A stretch of 64,000 bases of DNA from JAFAXD01 sp963760435 (GTDB lineage: Bacteria > Pseudomonadota > Alphaproteobacteria > Rhizobiales > Xanthobacteraceae): contig CAVXDE010000042.1 in assembly GCA_963760435.1 (NCBI GenBank), positions 1 through 64,000 on the forward strand, given 5' to 3'. Position numbers and translations under genes: made by a program. The number at the start of each line of letters is the position of its first letter. The first letter of the stretch is position 1. Of the stretch, positions 34,938-44,237 are shown in pieces. The notes under the pieces were generated by a model. It had not been told where the DNA came from. It worked only from the letters and a program-made list of their open reading frames with translations, and searched no databases.

Positions 34938-37900
34938 CTATACCGCCTCGACCTGAATGACGCCGGGCACGGCCTTGATGGCGCCGGCGATCTGCGGAGA
35001 AACCTTGTACCGGTCGCGAAGGCGGATCTCGACTTCGGCACCCCCGGCGAGCAGCAAGACCAGGTTCACCTCGCCGTCGGACTTGCCATTGCGACCCGGG
35101 ACCGGTTCGAGGCGCTTGCCGAGCGCCTCAAGCGGCTCGGCCGAGCGGACGAACACGCGCAGGCCTTTCTGCACCTTCTCGGCTGCGGCATCGAGCGGCT
35201 CCGCCGACTGAATGCGCGCGCGCACCTCCTCGCCCTGCGCTTCCGCGCTGAGGAACAACAACAAGGCAGCGCCGGGTTCCAGCAAATCGCGAAATTGCTG
35301 CAGCCCCTCGGCAAAAATCACCGCCTCATAATGCCCGGTCGGATCCGAGAGCCCGATGATGCCCATGCGGTTGCCGGTCTTGGTGCGCCGCTCGACGCGC
35401 GACACGACCGTCGCGGCCACCCGCCCCGCCGTCGCGCCGGCTTTCACGCTCTTGCAGAAATCGCCCCAGGATTGCAGCCGGAGGCCCTTCAGGAGCGGCG
35501 CGTAGTCATCAAGCGGGTGACCCGTGAGGAAGAAACCGACGGCGTCATACTCCTTCTGCAGGCGTTCTGCCGGCAGCCAGGGTTGCGTGGTGGGGATGAC
35601 CATTCTCTCCGGCGCGGCGGGGCCGCCGAAAAGTTCATTCTGACCAAGGCTCACAGCCTCGTGGGCGCGCTGTGCCGAGGCCAGGATCGCGTCCACGGCC
35701 GCGAAGGCACGCGCGCGATCGCTCTCCAGGCAATCGAGCGCGCCGGCGGCGGCAAGACTTTCCAGCACGCGCTTGTTGACGGCACGCGGATTGATGCGCG
35801 CGGCGAAATCGGACAGTCCCGTGAAGGGCCGTGCGGCGCGCGCTGCCACAATGCTCTCGACCGCCTGCCGGCCCACACCTTTGAGGGCTGCGAGCGCATA
35901 GTAAATGGTCCGCGCCGCGACCGTGAAGGTGACGTCGGATTTGTTGACCGAGGGTGACTCGACCGTGATGCCCAGACGTTTCGCCTCGTCACGGAATTCG
36001 GCGAGCTTGTCGGTGTTGCCGAGATCGAGCGTCATGGACGCGGCCAGAAACTCCACCGGATAGTTCGCCTTCATGTAGGCGGTCTGATAGGCGACCAGCG
36101 CGTAGGCCGCAGCGTGGCTCTTGTTGAAGCCGTAATCGGCGAAACGTTCCAACAACTCGAAGATGGTCTCCGCCTGGCCACGCTCGACCTCGCGCTCGAC
36201 CGCTCCGGAGACAAAGCGCTCGCGATGCGCCTTCATCTCGGCGCGGATCTTCTTGCCCATGGCCCGACGCAGCTGATCGGCTTCGGCGAGCGAATAGCCG
36301 GCCAGCACTTGCGCAATCTGCATCACCTGTTCCTGGTAGATGATGACGCCGAAGGTCTCGCGCAGAATTGGCTCGAGCTTGGGATGGATGTAATCGGGCT
36401 CTTCAGCGCCGCGCTTGCGCGCGCAGTAGGTCGGGATGTTCGCCATCGGGCCCGGCCGGTAGAGCGCGACGAGCGCGATGATGTCCTCGAACCGGTCCGG
36501 ACGCATGTCGATCAGCGCGCGGCGCATGCCCTGACCTTCCACCTGGAACACACCGACCGTTTCGCCGCGGGCCATGAGCTCGTAGCTCGGTTTGTCGTCG
36601 AGCGGAATGCGTGAGAGATCGATATCGATGCCGCGCGCGCGGACGTGTTCGACCGCTGTTGCGAGCACCGTGAGCGTCTTGAGGCCGAGGAAGTCGAACT
36701 TCACCAGCCCCGCCTGCTCGACCCATTTCATATTGAACTGGGTCACCGGCATGTCGGTCTTGGGATCGCGATAGAGCGGGACCAGCTCCGCCAGTGGCCG
36801 GTCGCCGATCACGATGCCGGCGGCGTGGGTCGAGGCGTGCCGGTGCAGGCCTTCGAGTTTCTGGGCAATGGCGAACGCGCGCGCCACGAGCGGCTCGCTG
36901 TCACGGAACGCCTGCAGGCGCGGCTCATCCGCGATGGCCCGGCCGAGCGTCACCGGCTGCGCCGGATTGTTTGGAACCAATTTGCAGAGTTTATCGACCA
37001 GGCCGTACGGCATCTCCAGCACGCGACCGACGTCGCGCAGCACGCCGCGCGCCTGCAGGGTGCCGAAGGTGATGATCTGCGCGACCTGATCGCGCCCATA
37101 TTTCTGCTGCACGTATCGGATCACCTCGTCGCGCCGATCCTGACAGAAGTCGATATCGAAGTCGGGCATCGACACGCGCTCCGGATTGAGGAAGCGCTCG
37201 AACAGAAGCCCGAACCGGATCGGGTCGAGATCGGTGATCAACAACGAATAGGCAACCAGCGAGCCGGCGCCCGAACCGCGGCCCGGACCGACCGGAATCC
37301 CGGCATTCTTGGCCCATTGGATGAAGTCGGACACGATCAGGAAGTAGCCGGCATAGCGCATGCGCTCGATGACACCGAGCTCGAAGGCAAGCCGCTCGCG
37401 GTACTCCTCTTCGGTGCGACTAGGCGCGACGCCGTGCGCCGCGATGCGGCGGGTGAGCCCGGCTTCCGCCTCCTTGCGCAGCAGAACCGCCTCGTCGGCC
37501 GCGTCTTGGCCATCGCCGGTGAAGCGCGGCAGGATCGGCGACCTCGCCTTGGGACGGAACGCGCAGCGCTGCGCGATCTCGAGCGTCGACTCCAGCGCTT
37601 CCGGCAGATCGGCAAAGAGAGCCGCCATTTCGGCGCGGGTCTTGAAGCGATGCTCGGCCGTGAGCTGCCGGCGGTCCGTCTCCGCCACGGGCCGGCCCTC
37701 GGCGATGCAGATCAGCGCGTCATGCGCCTCGTAATCGTCGGCCGAGCCAAAGTAGGGCTGATTGGTGGCGACGAGCGCGATGTCGTGCGTATAGGCGAAA
37801 TCGATCAAGTGTGGCTCGGTCGCGCGCTCGGCCGGCAAGCCGTGGCGCTGGAGCTCGATGTAAAGCCGGTCACCGAAGATTTGTTTGAGCGCCTCGCAGC

Positions 37901-38390
37901 GTGACTGGGCAAGATGCAATTGGCCAGCGACAATCGGTTGGTCGAGCGCGCCGGCGGGACCGCCGGTCAGCGCGATCAGGCCCTCGGCGGCTTCGGCCAA
38001 GGCTGCGAGCGCGACGTGGGGGGGCTCATTGGGGCCCGGCTCCAGGAAGGCGCGCGAACACAGCCGCATGACGTTGCGGTAGCCGACCTCGTTGGTGACG
38101 AGCAGGACGAGCCGAGGGAATCCACGGAGGGCGGTGCCGGGCACGCGGCGCTCCTCGTGATCGCCGAAGTCAACGCCGAGCGAGCAGCCGATGATCGGCT
38201 GGATGCCCGCCCCGGCCATCTTGTCGGAGAATTCCAGCGCCCCGAACATATTATCAGTGTCGGCCAAAGCGAGCGCCGGCTGCCGGTCGGCCTTGGCCAA
38301 TTCGGCAAGGCGCGCAATCGTCATCGCGCCTTCGAGCAGCGAGTAGGACGAGTGGACGTGCAGATGCACGAATTGCGGATCAGCCGCCAT
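34938..38390 (-). CDS. dnaE: DNA polymerase III subunit alpha
   Basis: Replicative DNA polymerase. The 1150-residue protein has the N-terminal PHP domain (FVHLHVHSSYSLLEGAMTIA), the polymerase palm with PVGPGRGSGAGSLVAYSL and the catalytic acidic motif MPDFDIDFCQDRRDEVIRYV, the fingers block GYSLAEADQLRRAMGKK, a helix-hairpin-helix region (YALAALKGVGRQAVESI), an OB fold (GNRMGIIGLSDPTGHYEAVI) and a C-terminal domain. Length and order fit DnaE1 rather than the mutagenic DnaE2. Complete and in frame. Confidence 0.95.
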   Translation of the reverse strand: MAADPQFVHLHVHSSYSLLEGAMTIARLAELAKADRQPALALADTDNMFGALEFSDKMAGAGIQPIIGCSLGVDFGDHEERRVPGTALRGFPRLVLLVTNEVGYRNVMRLCSRAFLEPGPNEPPHVALAALAEAAEGLIALTGGPAGALDQPIVAGQLHLAQSRCEALKQIFGDRLYIELQRHGLPAERATEPHLIDFAYTHDIALVATNQPYFGSADDYEAHDALICIAEGRPVAETDRRQLTAEHRFKTRAEMAALFADLPEALESTLEIAQRCAFRPKARSPILPRFTGDGQDAADEAVLLRKEAEAGLTRRIAAHGVAPSRTEEEYRERLAFELGVIERMRYAGYFLIVSDFIQWAKNAGIPVGPGRGSGAGSLVAYSLLITDLDPIRFGLLFERFLNPERVSMPDFDIDFCQDRRDEVIRYVQQKYGRDQVAQIITFGTLQARGVLRDVGRVLEMPYGLVDKLCKLVPNNPAQPVTLGRAIADEPRLQAFRDSEPLVARAFAIAQKLEGLHRHASTHAAGIVIGDRPLAELVPLYRDPKTDMPVTQFNMKWVEQAGLVKFDFLGLKTLTVLATAVEHVRARGIDIDLSRIPLDDKPSYELMARGETVGVFQVEGQGMRRALIDMRPDRFEDIIALVALYRPGPMANIPTYCARKRGAEEPDYIHPKLEPILRETFGVIIYQEQVMQIAQVLAGYSLAEADQLRRAMGKKIRAEMKAHRERFVSGAVEREVERGQAETIFELLERFADYGFNKSHAAAYALVAYQTAYMKANYPVEFLAASMTLDLGNTDKLAEFRDEAKRLGITVESPSVNKSDVTFTVAARTIYYALAALKGVGRQAVESIVAARAARPFTGLSDFAARINPRAVNKRVLESLAAAGALDCLESDRARAFAAVDAILASAQRAHEAVSLGQNELFGGPAAPERMVIPTTQPWLPAERLQKEYDAVGFFLTGHPLDDYAPLLKGLRLQSWGDFCKSVKAGATAGRVAATVVSRVERRTKTGNRMGIIGLSDPTGHYEAVIFAEGLQQFRDLLEPGAALLLFLSAEAQGEEVRARIQSAEPLDAAAEKVQKGLRVFVRSAEPLEALGKRLEPVPGRNGKSDGEVNLVLLLAGGAEVEIRLRDRYKVSPQIAGAIKAVPGVIQVEAV

Positions 38391-38581
38391 GGGTACTCAC
38401 GCGATCAGCTGGACGTTGTCATTTCGGAAGGCGATTCGGCCACCCCAATGGTGCGGACATCACCGCGCGCTGTCGAGTGTGGGGCACCGGCCGGCGTGGA
38501 GGGACGCACAACTTTGCACACGCCGACCGGTGCGGGCCTCGTCAGGGGGCAACACAACGAGGCGGGGACACTGGCAATAAA

Positions 38582-38680
38582 CTAAAGCGCCGTGAGGACC
38601 TGGGCCCACACCGCGATCATGCTGATGAACAAGGTGAGAGACGCTAGCGCTGCGGCTTCTTCGACGAGGGCGCGAACCAT
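38582..38680 (-). CDS. SOS-controlled single-helix membrane microprotein (SidA-like candidate), 32 residues
   Basis: The minus strand encodes MVRALVEEAAALAS then a hydrophobic helix LTLFISMIAVWAQVLTAL and a stop, with GGGAGTGGG as Shine-Dalgarno. Immediately upstream is a promoter containing a GTTC-N7-GTTC LexA box (38721-38735), so expression should be induced by DNA damage. In Caulobacter the 29-residue SOS-induced inner-membrane protein SidA blocks division by binding FtsW; the present ORF has the same size, topology and control, though homology was not tested. It lies between dnaE and lolD. It could also be another type of SOS microprotein. Confidence 0.65.
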   Translation of the reverse strand: MVRALVEEAAALASLTLFISMIAVWAQVLTAL

Positions 38681-38715
38681 GATACCCACTCCCGACGCAA
38701 CAGAACAGATGAAGA

Positions 38716-38744
38716 ACAATGTTCTATTTTTGTTCCAAAGTCAA
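38716..38744 (-). promoter_or_regulatory. Promoter of the microprotein gene
   Basis: TTGACT (38744-38739) and CATTGT (38721-38716) are 17 bases apart on the minus strand; the -10 matches the consensus weakly. The LexA box fills the spacer and touches the -10, the usual geometry for a repressed SOS promoter. Confidence 0.5.
38721..38735. promoter_or_regulatory. Alphaproteobacterial LexA box, GTTC-N7-GTTC
   Basis: GTTCTATTTTTGTTC is an exact match to the direct-repeat SOS box of alphaproteobacteria. A further half-site GAAC at 38714-38717 makes the palindrome AGAACAATGTTCT with the first GTTC. The box is 41 bases upstream of the microprotein start codon. Confidence 0.75.
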
Positions 38745-38863
38745 GAGGGGGTGGTGGGTCAGTTTAAAACATGTCGAGAAAATCGGCGATCCTCGACCTG
38801 TCCGGTTGCGATACCACAACCAGCTTAGCCGCTTGGCTGAAATCTGGGGGCGATTGCGGGGCC

Positions 38864-39070
38864 TCACGTACCGCCACTCCATTTAGGGAGATCATCCAAT
38901 TTAAGGACGGTTGGTTGCGGCGGCGCTGGCGCTGGCGCGTCGCGCAGGACCGCGACGGCACGGGCAAAATCATCGGCCATGAGGGTGCCAGAGCCATTAC
39001 AAAGGAACACGCCTTCGGCCTGCGGTGCGCTCAGCGCGCCACAGATGAGGCATGGAGTTAGCGTCTTCAT
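38864..39070 (-). CDS. Hypothetical small protein with cysteine pair
   Basis: A 68-residue frame starting MKTLTPCLICGALSAPQAEG, then VFLCNGSGTLMADDFARAVA and a proline-rich tail ending DDLPKWSGGT. The CxxC and a later Cys suggest a partial zinc ribbon. Downstream in the adjacent frame the sequence runs on to a stop at 38764 (SQPDRSRIADFLDMF), so a frameshift near 38890 may have cut a longer protein of about 100 residues. No family recognised. A plus-strand frame (38771-39061) covers the same bases and looks less protein-like. Confidence 0.35.
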   Translation of the reverse strand: MKTLTPCLICGALSAPQAEGVFLCNGSGTLMADDFARAVAVLRDAPAPAPPQPTVLKLDDLPKWSGGT

Positions 39071-39305
39071 GGGGCGGTCTTCGGCCATGAGAGTGAATAT
39101 GCGCCGTCGAGCCAAGGCCGCAAGCCCCGAAATCGGGCTGCCTCAAAGCACGCCTGGGAGAACTCATTGATAAAAATGATTGAGGTATATGAACCAACCC
39201 ATAATGACCGTAGCAGCGACCAAAAACTCCGAGCACTAAGGTGGGGTTGGATCTCAAGTGGTTTAAGCTTTTGCGAAACAGAAATAAGTGCCCATGGGTC
39301 GCCCC

Positions 39306-40013
39306 TCAATGATGCGGCTGCCCCGGCTTGAGCTCCACCACCTGCCCTTCCCGCAACGTCACCTGCCGGTCCATGCGCTCGGCGAGTTCCAGGTTGTGGG
39401 TGGCGATGACGGCCGCGAGGCCGGAGGCGCGCACCAGCTGGGTCAATGCTTCAAACACGCGGTCGGCGGTGCGCAGGTCGAGGTTTCCGGTCGGCTCGTC
39501 GGCGAGCAGGATGCGCGGCGCGTTGGCGACCGCGCGGGCGATGGCGACGCGCTGCTGCTCGCCGCCGGAGAGCTCCGCCGGGCGGTGCGTCAGGCGCTCC
39601 TTCAAACCGAGGTACGAGAGCAGCTCGGCGGCGCGGGTGCGGGCAGCGGCTTTGCCGAGACCACGGATCATCTGTGGCAGCATCACATTCTCGACCGCCG
39701 AGAGCTCCGGCAGCAGGTGATGCGCCTGATAGATGAAGCCCATCTCCAGCCGGCGAATGCGGGTACGCTCGAACTCACTCAAGGCGGAAGTCGGCTGCGT
39801 GTTGATGTAGACCTCGCCGCCATCCGGGCGTTCGAGCAGACCGGCAATGTGGAGAAGCGTCGATTTGCCGGCGCCGGAGGGGGCGACCAGCGCGACCAAC
39901 TGCCCCGACCAGACAGCGAGCTCGGCCCCGCGCAAAATATTGAGCAGGTTCTGGCCCTGACGGTAATTGCGCTCGATTGCCTGCAGGTAGAGGACGGGAT
40001 TTTCGGCGGCCAT
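39306..40013 (-). CDS. lolD: Lipoprotein-releasing system ATP-binding protein LolD
   Basis: ATPase that powers extraction of outer-membrane lipoproteins from the inner membrane by LolC/E. The 235-residue protein shows Walker A APSGAGKST, Q-loop GFIYQAHHLLPELSAVEN, signature LSGGEQQRVAIARA, Walker B ILLADEPTGNLD and switch His IATHNLEL. It follows the lolC/E gene by 3 bases on the same strand. Confidence 0.92.
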   Translation of the reverse strand: MAAENPVLYLQAIERNYRQGQNLLNILRGAELAVWSGQLVALVAPSGAGKSTLLHIAGLLERPDGGEVYINTQPTSALSEFERTRIRRLEMGFIYQAHHLLPELSAVENVMLPQMIRGLGKAAARTRAAELLSYLGLKERLTHRPAELSGGEQQRVAIARAVANAPRILLADEPTGNLDLRTADRVFEALTQLVRASGLAAVIATHNLELAERMDRQVTLREGQVVELKPGQPHH

Positions 40014-40016
40014 CGA

Positions 40017-41286
40017 TTACTCGTAGCGCAGCGCCTCGACCGGATCGAGCCGAGCCGCGCGCCAGGAGGGATAAAGGGTAGCAAGGAGCGACAGCGCAAG
40101 CGCCATCACGACGACCGCCGTTGTTTCGGCCGGGTCCATCTCGGCCGGCAGGCGAGAGAGAAAATAAAGCGTCGGAGGGAACAGCTCGGTGCTGGTGAGC
40201 CACGACAGGAACTGGCGAATGGCCTCGAGCCTCTGGCAGATCAGAACCCCGCTGACGAACCCGACCAAGGTGCCGACGACGCCAATCGAAGCGCCGGCGA
40301 TCAGGAAGATGCGCATCACCGAGCCCTGCGACGCGCCCATTGTGCGCATGATGCCGATATCCGGCCCCTTGTCCTTCACCAGCATAATCAGGCCGGAGAC
40401 GATGTTGAGCGCCGCAACCAGCACGATCAGCGTGAGGATGAGGAACATCACGTTGCGCTCGACCTGCAGCGCACTGAAGAAGGTGGCGTTGCGCTGGCGC
40501 CAATCGACGATGAAGATCGGGCGGCCCGCGGCATCGCTGATGGCCTTGCGATAATAGTCGATCTGATCGGGATTATCGACGTAGACTTCGATCGCGGTCA
40601 CGTCGCCGGCGCGGTTGAAATAGGCCTGCGCCTCCGGCAGCGGCATGAACACGAAGCCGAGGTCGTACTCGGACATGCCGATCTCGAATACGCCGGCGAC
40701 CTTGTAGGTCTTGATCCGCGGCATGGTGCCCATGGGGGTGACGGCGCCGCGCGGCGCCACCAAGGTCACCGGCTCGCCGGCATGCACGGTGAGCTGATCG
40801 GCGAGGCGGCGGCCGATCAGCACGCCCTGCCCTTCGTCAAAGCCTTCCAGCGTGCCCTGGCGCAGGTTGTCGGCGATGGACGGAAGCTTGGCGAGGTCGG
40901 CGCCGCGCCAGCCACGCACCAGCACGCCGCTCGAGCTGAACGGCGAGGACGCCAGCGCCTGTCCTTCGACCACGGGCGCGGCGAGCTTGACGCCGGGCAC
41001 TTTGGAGATGCGGTCGGCGACGGCGGCAAAATCGGTGAGCGGCGCTTCCAGCGGCTGAATCAGCAAGTGGCCGTTGAGGCCGAGAAATCTTGGTCAGAAG
41101 CTCCTGGCGAAAGCCGTTCATCACCGCCATCACGATGATGAGGGTCATCACGCCGAGCCAGATGCCAATGAATGAAAAGATGGCGATGACGGAGATGAAT
41201 CCATCTTTACGCCGCGCCCCGAGATAGCGCAGCGACAGCATCCACTCGAAGCGGGAAAACGGCCGTGTGCCGGTCGGTTCGCTCAT
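40017..41286 (-). CDS. Lipoprotein-releasing ABC transporter permease LolC/LolE (one frameshift)
   Basis: Inner-membrane subunit of the Lol exporter; alphaproteobacteria often carry a single LolC/E-type protein. The N-terminal helix region FEWMLSLRYLGARRKDGFIS and VIAIFSFIGIWLGVMTLIIV is in one frame; the periplasmic domain LLIQPLEAPLTDFAAVADRI and the three C-terminal helices (MFLILTLIVLVAALNIVSGL, IGVVGTLVGFVSGVLICQRL, VVMALALSLLATLYPSWRAA) are in another, with the change near 41085. It ends VEALRYE. Restored length is about 423 residues. Confidence 0.9.
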
Positions 41287-41349
41287 CGCTGCTCCCGTCT
41301 TCTCGTTTCACCTGATTCTGGCAGTTTCAAGCCACCCACTATCCGGCTT

Positions 41350-42678
41350 TTAGGCTTGTTTCGACAAGAAATCAGCGGCTGCCGCCGTGGAGACGAGCTC
41401 GCGACTGCCGTCGGAACGCCGCTTGATCTCCACCTTGCCCTCCGCCAGCGACCGCGGGCCGATCATCACCTGCCACGGGATACCGATGAGATCGGCGGTC
41501 GCGAACTTGGATCCCGGCCGCTCATCGAGATCGTGATAGAGCACCTCGATGCCACGCGCCGTGAGATCGCGATAGAGCGCCTCGCTGGCGCCGTTGGTCG
41601 CGGCGTCACCCTGCTTCAGATTGAGGATCGCGACCCGGAACGGGGCGACCGGGTCCGGCCATTTGATGCCGGCATCGTCGTGGAACGCCTCGATGATGGC
41701 AGCGACGAGCCGTGTCGGTCCGATGCCGTACGAGCCCATCTGCACCGGGTGCTCGCTGCCGTCGGGGCCGGTGACCACCGCCTTCATGGGGGCGGAGTAT
41801 TTGGTGCCGAAATAGAAGATGTGGCCCACCTCGATGCCGCGCGCCGCCACCTGCTTCTCGCCGGGCAGCTTGGCATAGGCATCAGGCTCGTGCTTCTCGG
41901 AGGTCGCCGCATAGAGCGAGGTCCAGCGATCGACGATCGCCTGCAATCCGGCAACATCATCGAAGTTCACGTCCGCATCGGGCACATCGAAGTCGAGGTA
42001 GTCGCGATGGCAGAACACTTCGCTCTCGCCGGTGTCGGCCAGGATGATGAACTCGTGGCTGAGATTGCCGCCGATCGGTCCGGTCTCCGCCACCATGGGG
42101 ATCGACTTGAGCCCCATGCGGGCGAATGTGCGCAGATAGGCGACGAACATCTTGTTGTAGGAATGGCGCGCGCCGGCCTGATCGATGTCGAACGAATAGG
42201 CGTCCTTCATCAGGAATTCGCGCGAGCGCATGGTGCCGAAGCGCGGCCGCACCTCGTCGCGAAACTTCCATTGCAGGTGATAGAGGTTGAGCGGCAGGTC
42301 CTTGTAGGAGCGCACATAGGCGCGGAAGATCTCGGTGATCATCTCCTCGTTGGTCGGACCGAACAGCATCTCGCGCTCGTGCCGGTCCTTGATGCGCAGC
42401 ATCTCCTTGCCATAGGCCTCGTAGCGCCCGCTCTCGCGCCACAGGTCGGCCGACTGGATCGTCGGCATGAGCAATTCGATGGCGCCGGCCCGATCCTGCT
42501 CCTCGCGCACGATCGCGCACACCTTGCGCAGCACGCGCAAACCCAGCGGCAAGAATGCGTAGATGCCCGCCGCCTCCTGCCGGACCATGCCAGCGCGCAG
42601 CATCAGCCGATGCGATACGATCTCGGCCTCTTTGGGAGTCTCGCGCAGGATCGGCAGGAAGAAACGGGACAGGCGCAT
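41350..42678 (-). CDS. proS: Prolyl-tRNA synthetase (short alphaproteobacterial type)
   Basis: Charges tRNA-Pro. The 442-residue protein has the class II motifs: YAFLPLGLRVLRKVCAIVRE, motif 2 RDEVRPRFGTMRSREFLMKD and motif 3 region YGIGPTRLVAAIIE, followed by the anticodon-binding domain (VAILNLKQGD, EVLYHDLDERPGSKFATADL). It lacks the large editing insertion of the E. coli enzyme, as is usual in alphaproteobacteria. It lies upstream of lolC/E on the same strand. Confidence 0.94.
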   Translation of the reverse strand: MRLSRFFLPILRETPKEAEIVSHRLMLRAGMVRQEAAGIYAFLPLGLRVLRKVCAIVREEQDRAGAIELLMPTIQSADLWRESGRYEAYGKEMLRIKDRHEREMLFGPTNEEMITEIFRAYVRSYKDLPLNLYHLQWKFRDEVRPRFGTMRSREFLMKDAYSFDIDQAGARHSYNKMFVAYLRTFARMGLKSIPMVAETGPIGGNLSHEFIILADTGESEVFCHRDYLDFDVPDADVNFDDVAGLQAIVDRWTSLYAATSEKHEPDAYAKLPGEKQVAARGIEVGHIFYFGTKYSAPMKAVVTGPDGSEHPVQMGSYGIGPTRLVAAIIEAFHDDAGIKWPDPVAPFRVAILNLKQGDAATNGASEALYRDLTARGIEVLYHDLDERPGSKFATADLIGIPWQVMIGPRSLAEGKVEIKRRSDGSRELVSTAAAADFLSKQA

Positions 42679-43073
42679 GGGGAATCGGTTCTTTTTTGCG
42701 GAGTGGCGCGCGAGTGAAACCGGATCGCCGCTGAAAACACAAGGGCCGGCGGCATCTCAAGGCTCGGGTCATCGCGGCGCGAACCGCCAGCTCACCGGGC
42801 CTGTGTTGCCCACCATAGGATTGCAGAAACCTTCACGTTGCCCACAAAAAGTGGGCAAATAGAACTACCTGAAAGATGGGATATTTATTGCACCGCACTG
42901 TGACCCCGATGACAGGGAGCAGTGGGATGGTCTACCTTTCAATTTCCGCGCGTTGGAACATATCCCACGCATCGGTCCAAGTCCTGGGAGGAACTAGCCA
43001 AAATGGGCGCGCACGGCGCGCCGTCCCGCCGCAGCAAGCTGGCGGAGACGACATGGCTGGAAAGAGATCTTCA

Positions 43074-43102
43074 AGAGCAGGGTGGGGCCCTGCTCTTTTT
43101 TT
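43074..43102 (+). terminator. Strong intrinsic terminator
   Basis: AGAGCAGGG and CCCTGCTCT form a perfect nine-pair stem with a five-base loop, followed by six further T residues. It ends a plus-strand transcript, but no convincing gene lies on the plus strand between 42700 and 43074; the stretch 42679-43241 otherwise holds only doubtful ORFs and a GCCCAC/GTGGGC hairpin near 42839. A small RNA or attenuated leader is possible. Confidence 0.75.
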
Positions 43103-43241
43103 GCCCACGTTTGACCGGTGTGGCGCGGAATTTTTTACAAAGACTTTATACGACCGCCTTGGCAAAGGCTTGCAGCAGGAACAAACTTACTTCTCTCCGC
43201 CAGCGCGCTAAAAAATCAGCAGGGCCATCCGAGGAGGCGTT

Positions 43242-43502
43242 ATGCGGTACTATGTTCTGATCGGCATCGCGATGGCTCTATCGGGAAGCGTGGACCAAGC
43301 CGAGGCCGCAATCATTTATCCTTGGTGCGCCCACTACATGATGCCGAACGCCCCGAGCAACTGCGGCTTCGCCACCTTCGAGCAATGCCGCCTGACCGTC
43401 GCGGGCATCGGCGGCACCTGTCAGCTCAACCCATTCTATGCCATGTCACCGCCGGCCGCCGCGCCGCCGACCTCGCGCCGCTGGCGCGCGCGGCGGAGCT
43501 AA
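43242..43502 (+). CDS. DUF3551 family small secreted protein
   Basis: An 86-residue protein with a signal peptide (YYVLIGIAMALSGSVDQAEA) and the DUF3551 core IIYPWCAHYMM, NAPSNCGFATFEQCRLTVAG, IGGTCQLNPFY, with cysteines that probably form disulfides in the periplasm. This family is abundant in Bradyrhizobium and relatives; function unknown. Start ATG 43242 has a strong CGAGGAGGCG ribosome site. It is the only clear plus-strand gene inside the long minus-strand block. Confidence 0.8.
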   Translation: MRYYVLIGIAMALSGSVDQAEAAIIYPWCAHYMMPNAPSNCGFATFEQCRLTVAGIGGTCQLNPFYAMSPPAAAPPTSRRWRARRS

Positions 43503-43509
43503 TTAAGCC

Positions 43510-43779
43510 TTAGCGCCGCATCCCGAGCAGCGCACCCAGATCATCAAGCGTGATCAAGCGGCTCGTGTAGATCCAATAAAGCACGGCGAAGATCACGGCG
43601 GACACCAGCGTCGTCCAGAGCATTTTCTTGCCCAATGCCGGCAGGCTCGGCGCGCCCGGATCGGTACCGGGCGCGAAGTCCCCGGTTTCCCCTTGCGACC
43701 GCACGCCGAAGGGCAGCACCGCAAACAACACGACCCACCACACAATGAAATAGATCGCCGCGATCGTTGCCCAGGACAT
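43510..43779 (-). CDS. DUF1467 family membrane protein
   Basis: An 89-residue protein with two helices (ATIAAIYFIVWWVVLFAVLP and TLVSAVIFAVLYWIYTS) separated by FGVRSQGETGDFAPGTDPGA and PSLPALGKKMLWTT, the DUF1467 pattern. Function unknown. It follows mce with an 18-base gap in the rnj-mce-DUF1467 order seen in many alphaproteobacteria. Confidence 0.85.
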   Translation of the reverse strand: MSWATIAAIYFIVWWVVLFAVLPFGVRSQGETGDFAPGTDPGAPSLPALGKKMLWTTLVSAVIFAVLYWIYTSRLITLDDLGALLGMRR

Positions 43780-43797
43780 GATTACTCCAGCATGTCT

Positions 43798-44202
43798 TCA
43801 GGCCTGCTCCAGCTCGACGAGAGTCCCGCAAAAATCCTTCGGATGCAGGAACAGCACCGGCTTGCCGTGTGCGCCAATCTTTGGTTCGCCATCGCCGAGC
43901 ACGCGGGCGCCCTGCCCTTTCAGCTTGTCACGCGCCGCAATGATATCATCGACCTCGTAGCAGATGTGGTGAATGCCGCCGTCGGCATTGCGCTCGAGGA
44001 ACTTCGTAATCGGCGAGCTCGCGCCGAGCGGTTCCAACAACTCGATCTTGGTGTTGGGCAAATTGACGAACACCGTGGTCACGCCGTGCGCGGGCTGTGG
44101 CACCTTCTCCGAAACCTCGGCAGCCAGCGTGTCGCGATAGACCTTCGTCGCCGCATCGATGTCGCGCACCGCAATCGCCACGTGATTCAGCCGTCCAATC
44201 AT
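43798..44202 (-). CDS. mce: Methylmalonyl-CoA epimerase
   Basis: Interconverts the (S) and (R) forms of methylmalonyl-CoA in propionate and branched-chain catabolism. The 134-residue vicinal-oxygen-chelate protein shows LNHVAIAVRDIDAATKVYRD (first metal His), VFVNLPNTKIELLEPLG, GGIHHICYEVDDI (second His pair) and FLHPKDFCGTLVELEQ (Glu ligand). Confidence 0.92.
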   Translation of the reverse strand: MIGRLNHVAIAVRDIDAATKVYRDTLAAEVSEKVPQPAHGVTTVFVNLPNTKIELLEPLGASSPITKFLERNADGGIHHICYEVDDIIAARDKLKGQGARVLGDGEPKIGAHGKPVLFLHPKDFCGTLVELEQA

Positions 44203-44237
44203 CTGGATCTCCGTCGGTTACCCGGCTGCGACTTCTT

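Noticed and set aside
36645..37904. 419-codon plus-strand frame
   Set aside because: Antisense to dnaE, no family signature.
38771..39061. Plus-strand ORF opposite the small Cys-containing ORF
   Set aside because: No ribosome site or protein-like features; composition suggests a shadow frame.
42876..43260. Two overlapping plus-strand frames (42876-43211 and 42922-43260) as genes
   Set aside because: Both run through the strong terminator at 43074-43102 and neither resembles a protein family; a non-coding transcript is the better explanation.
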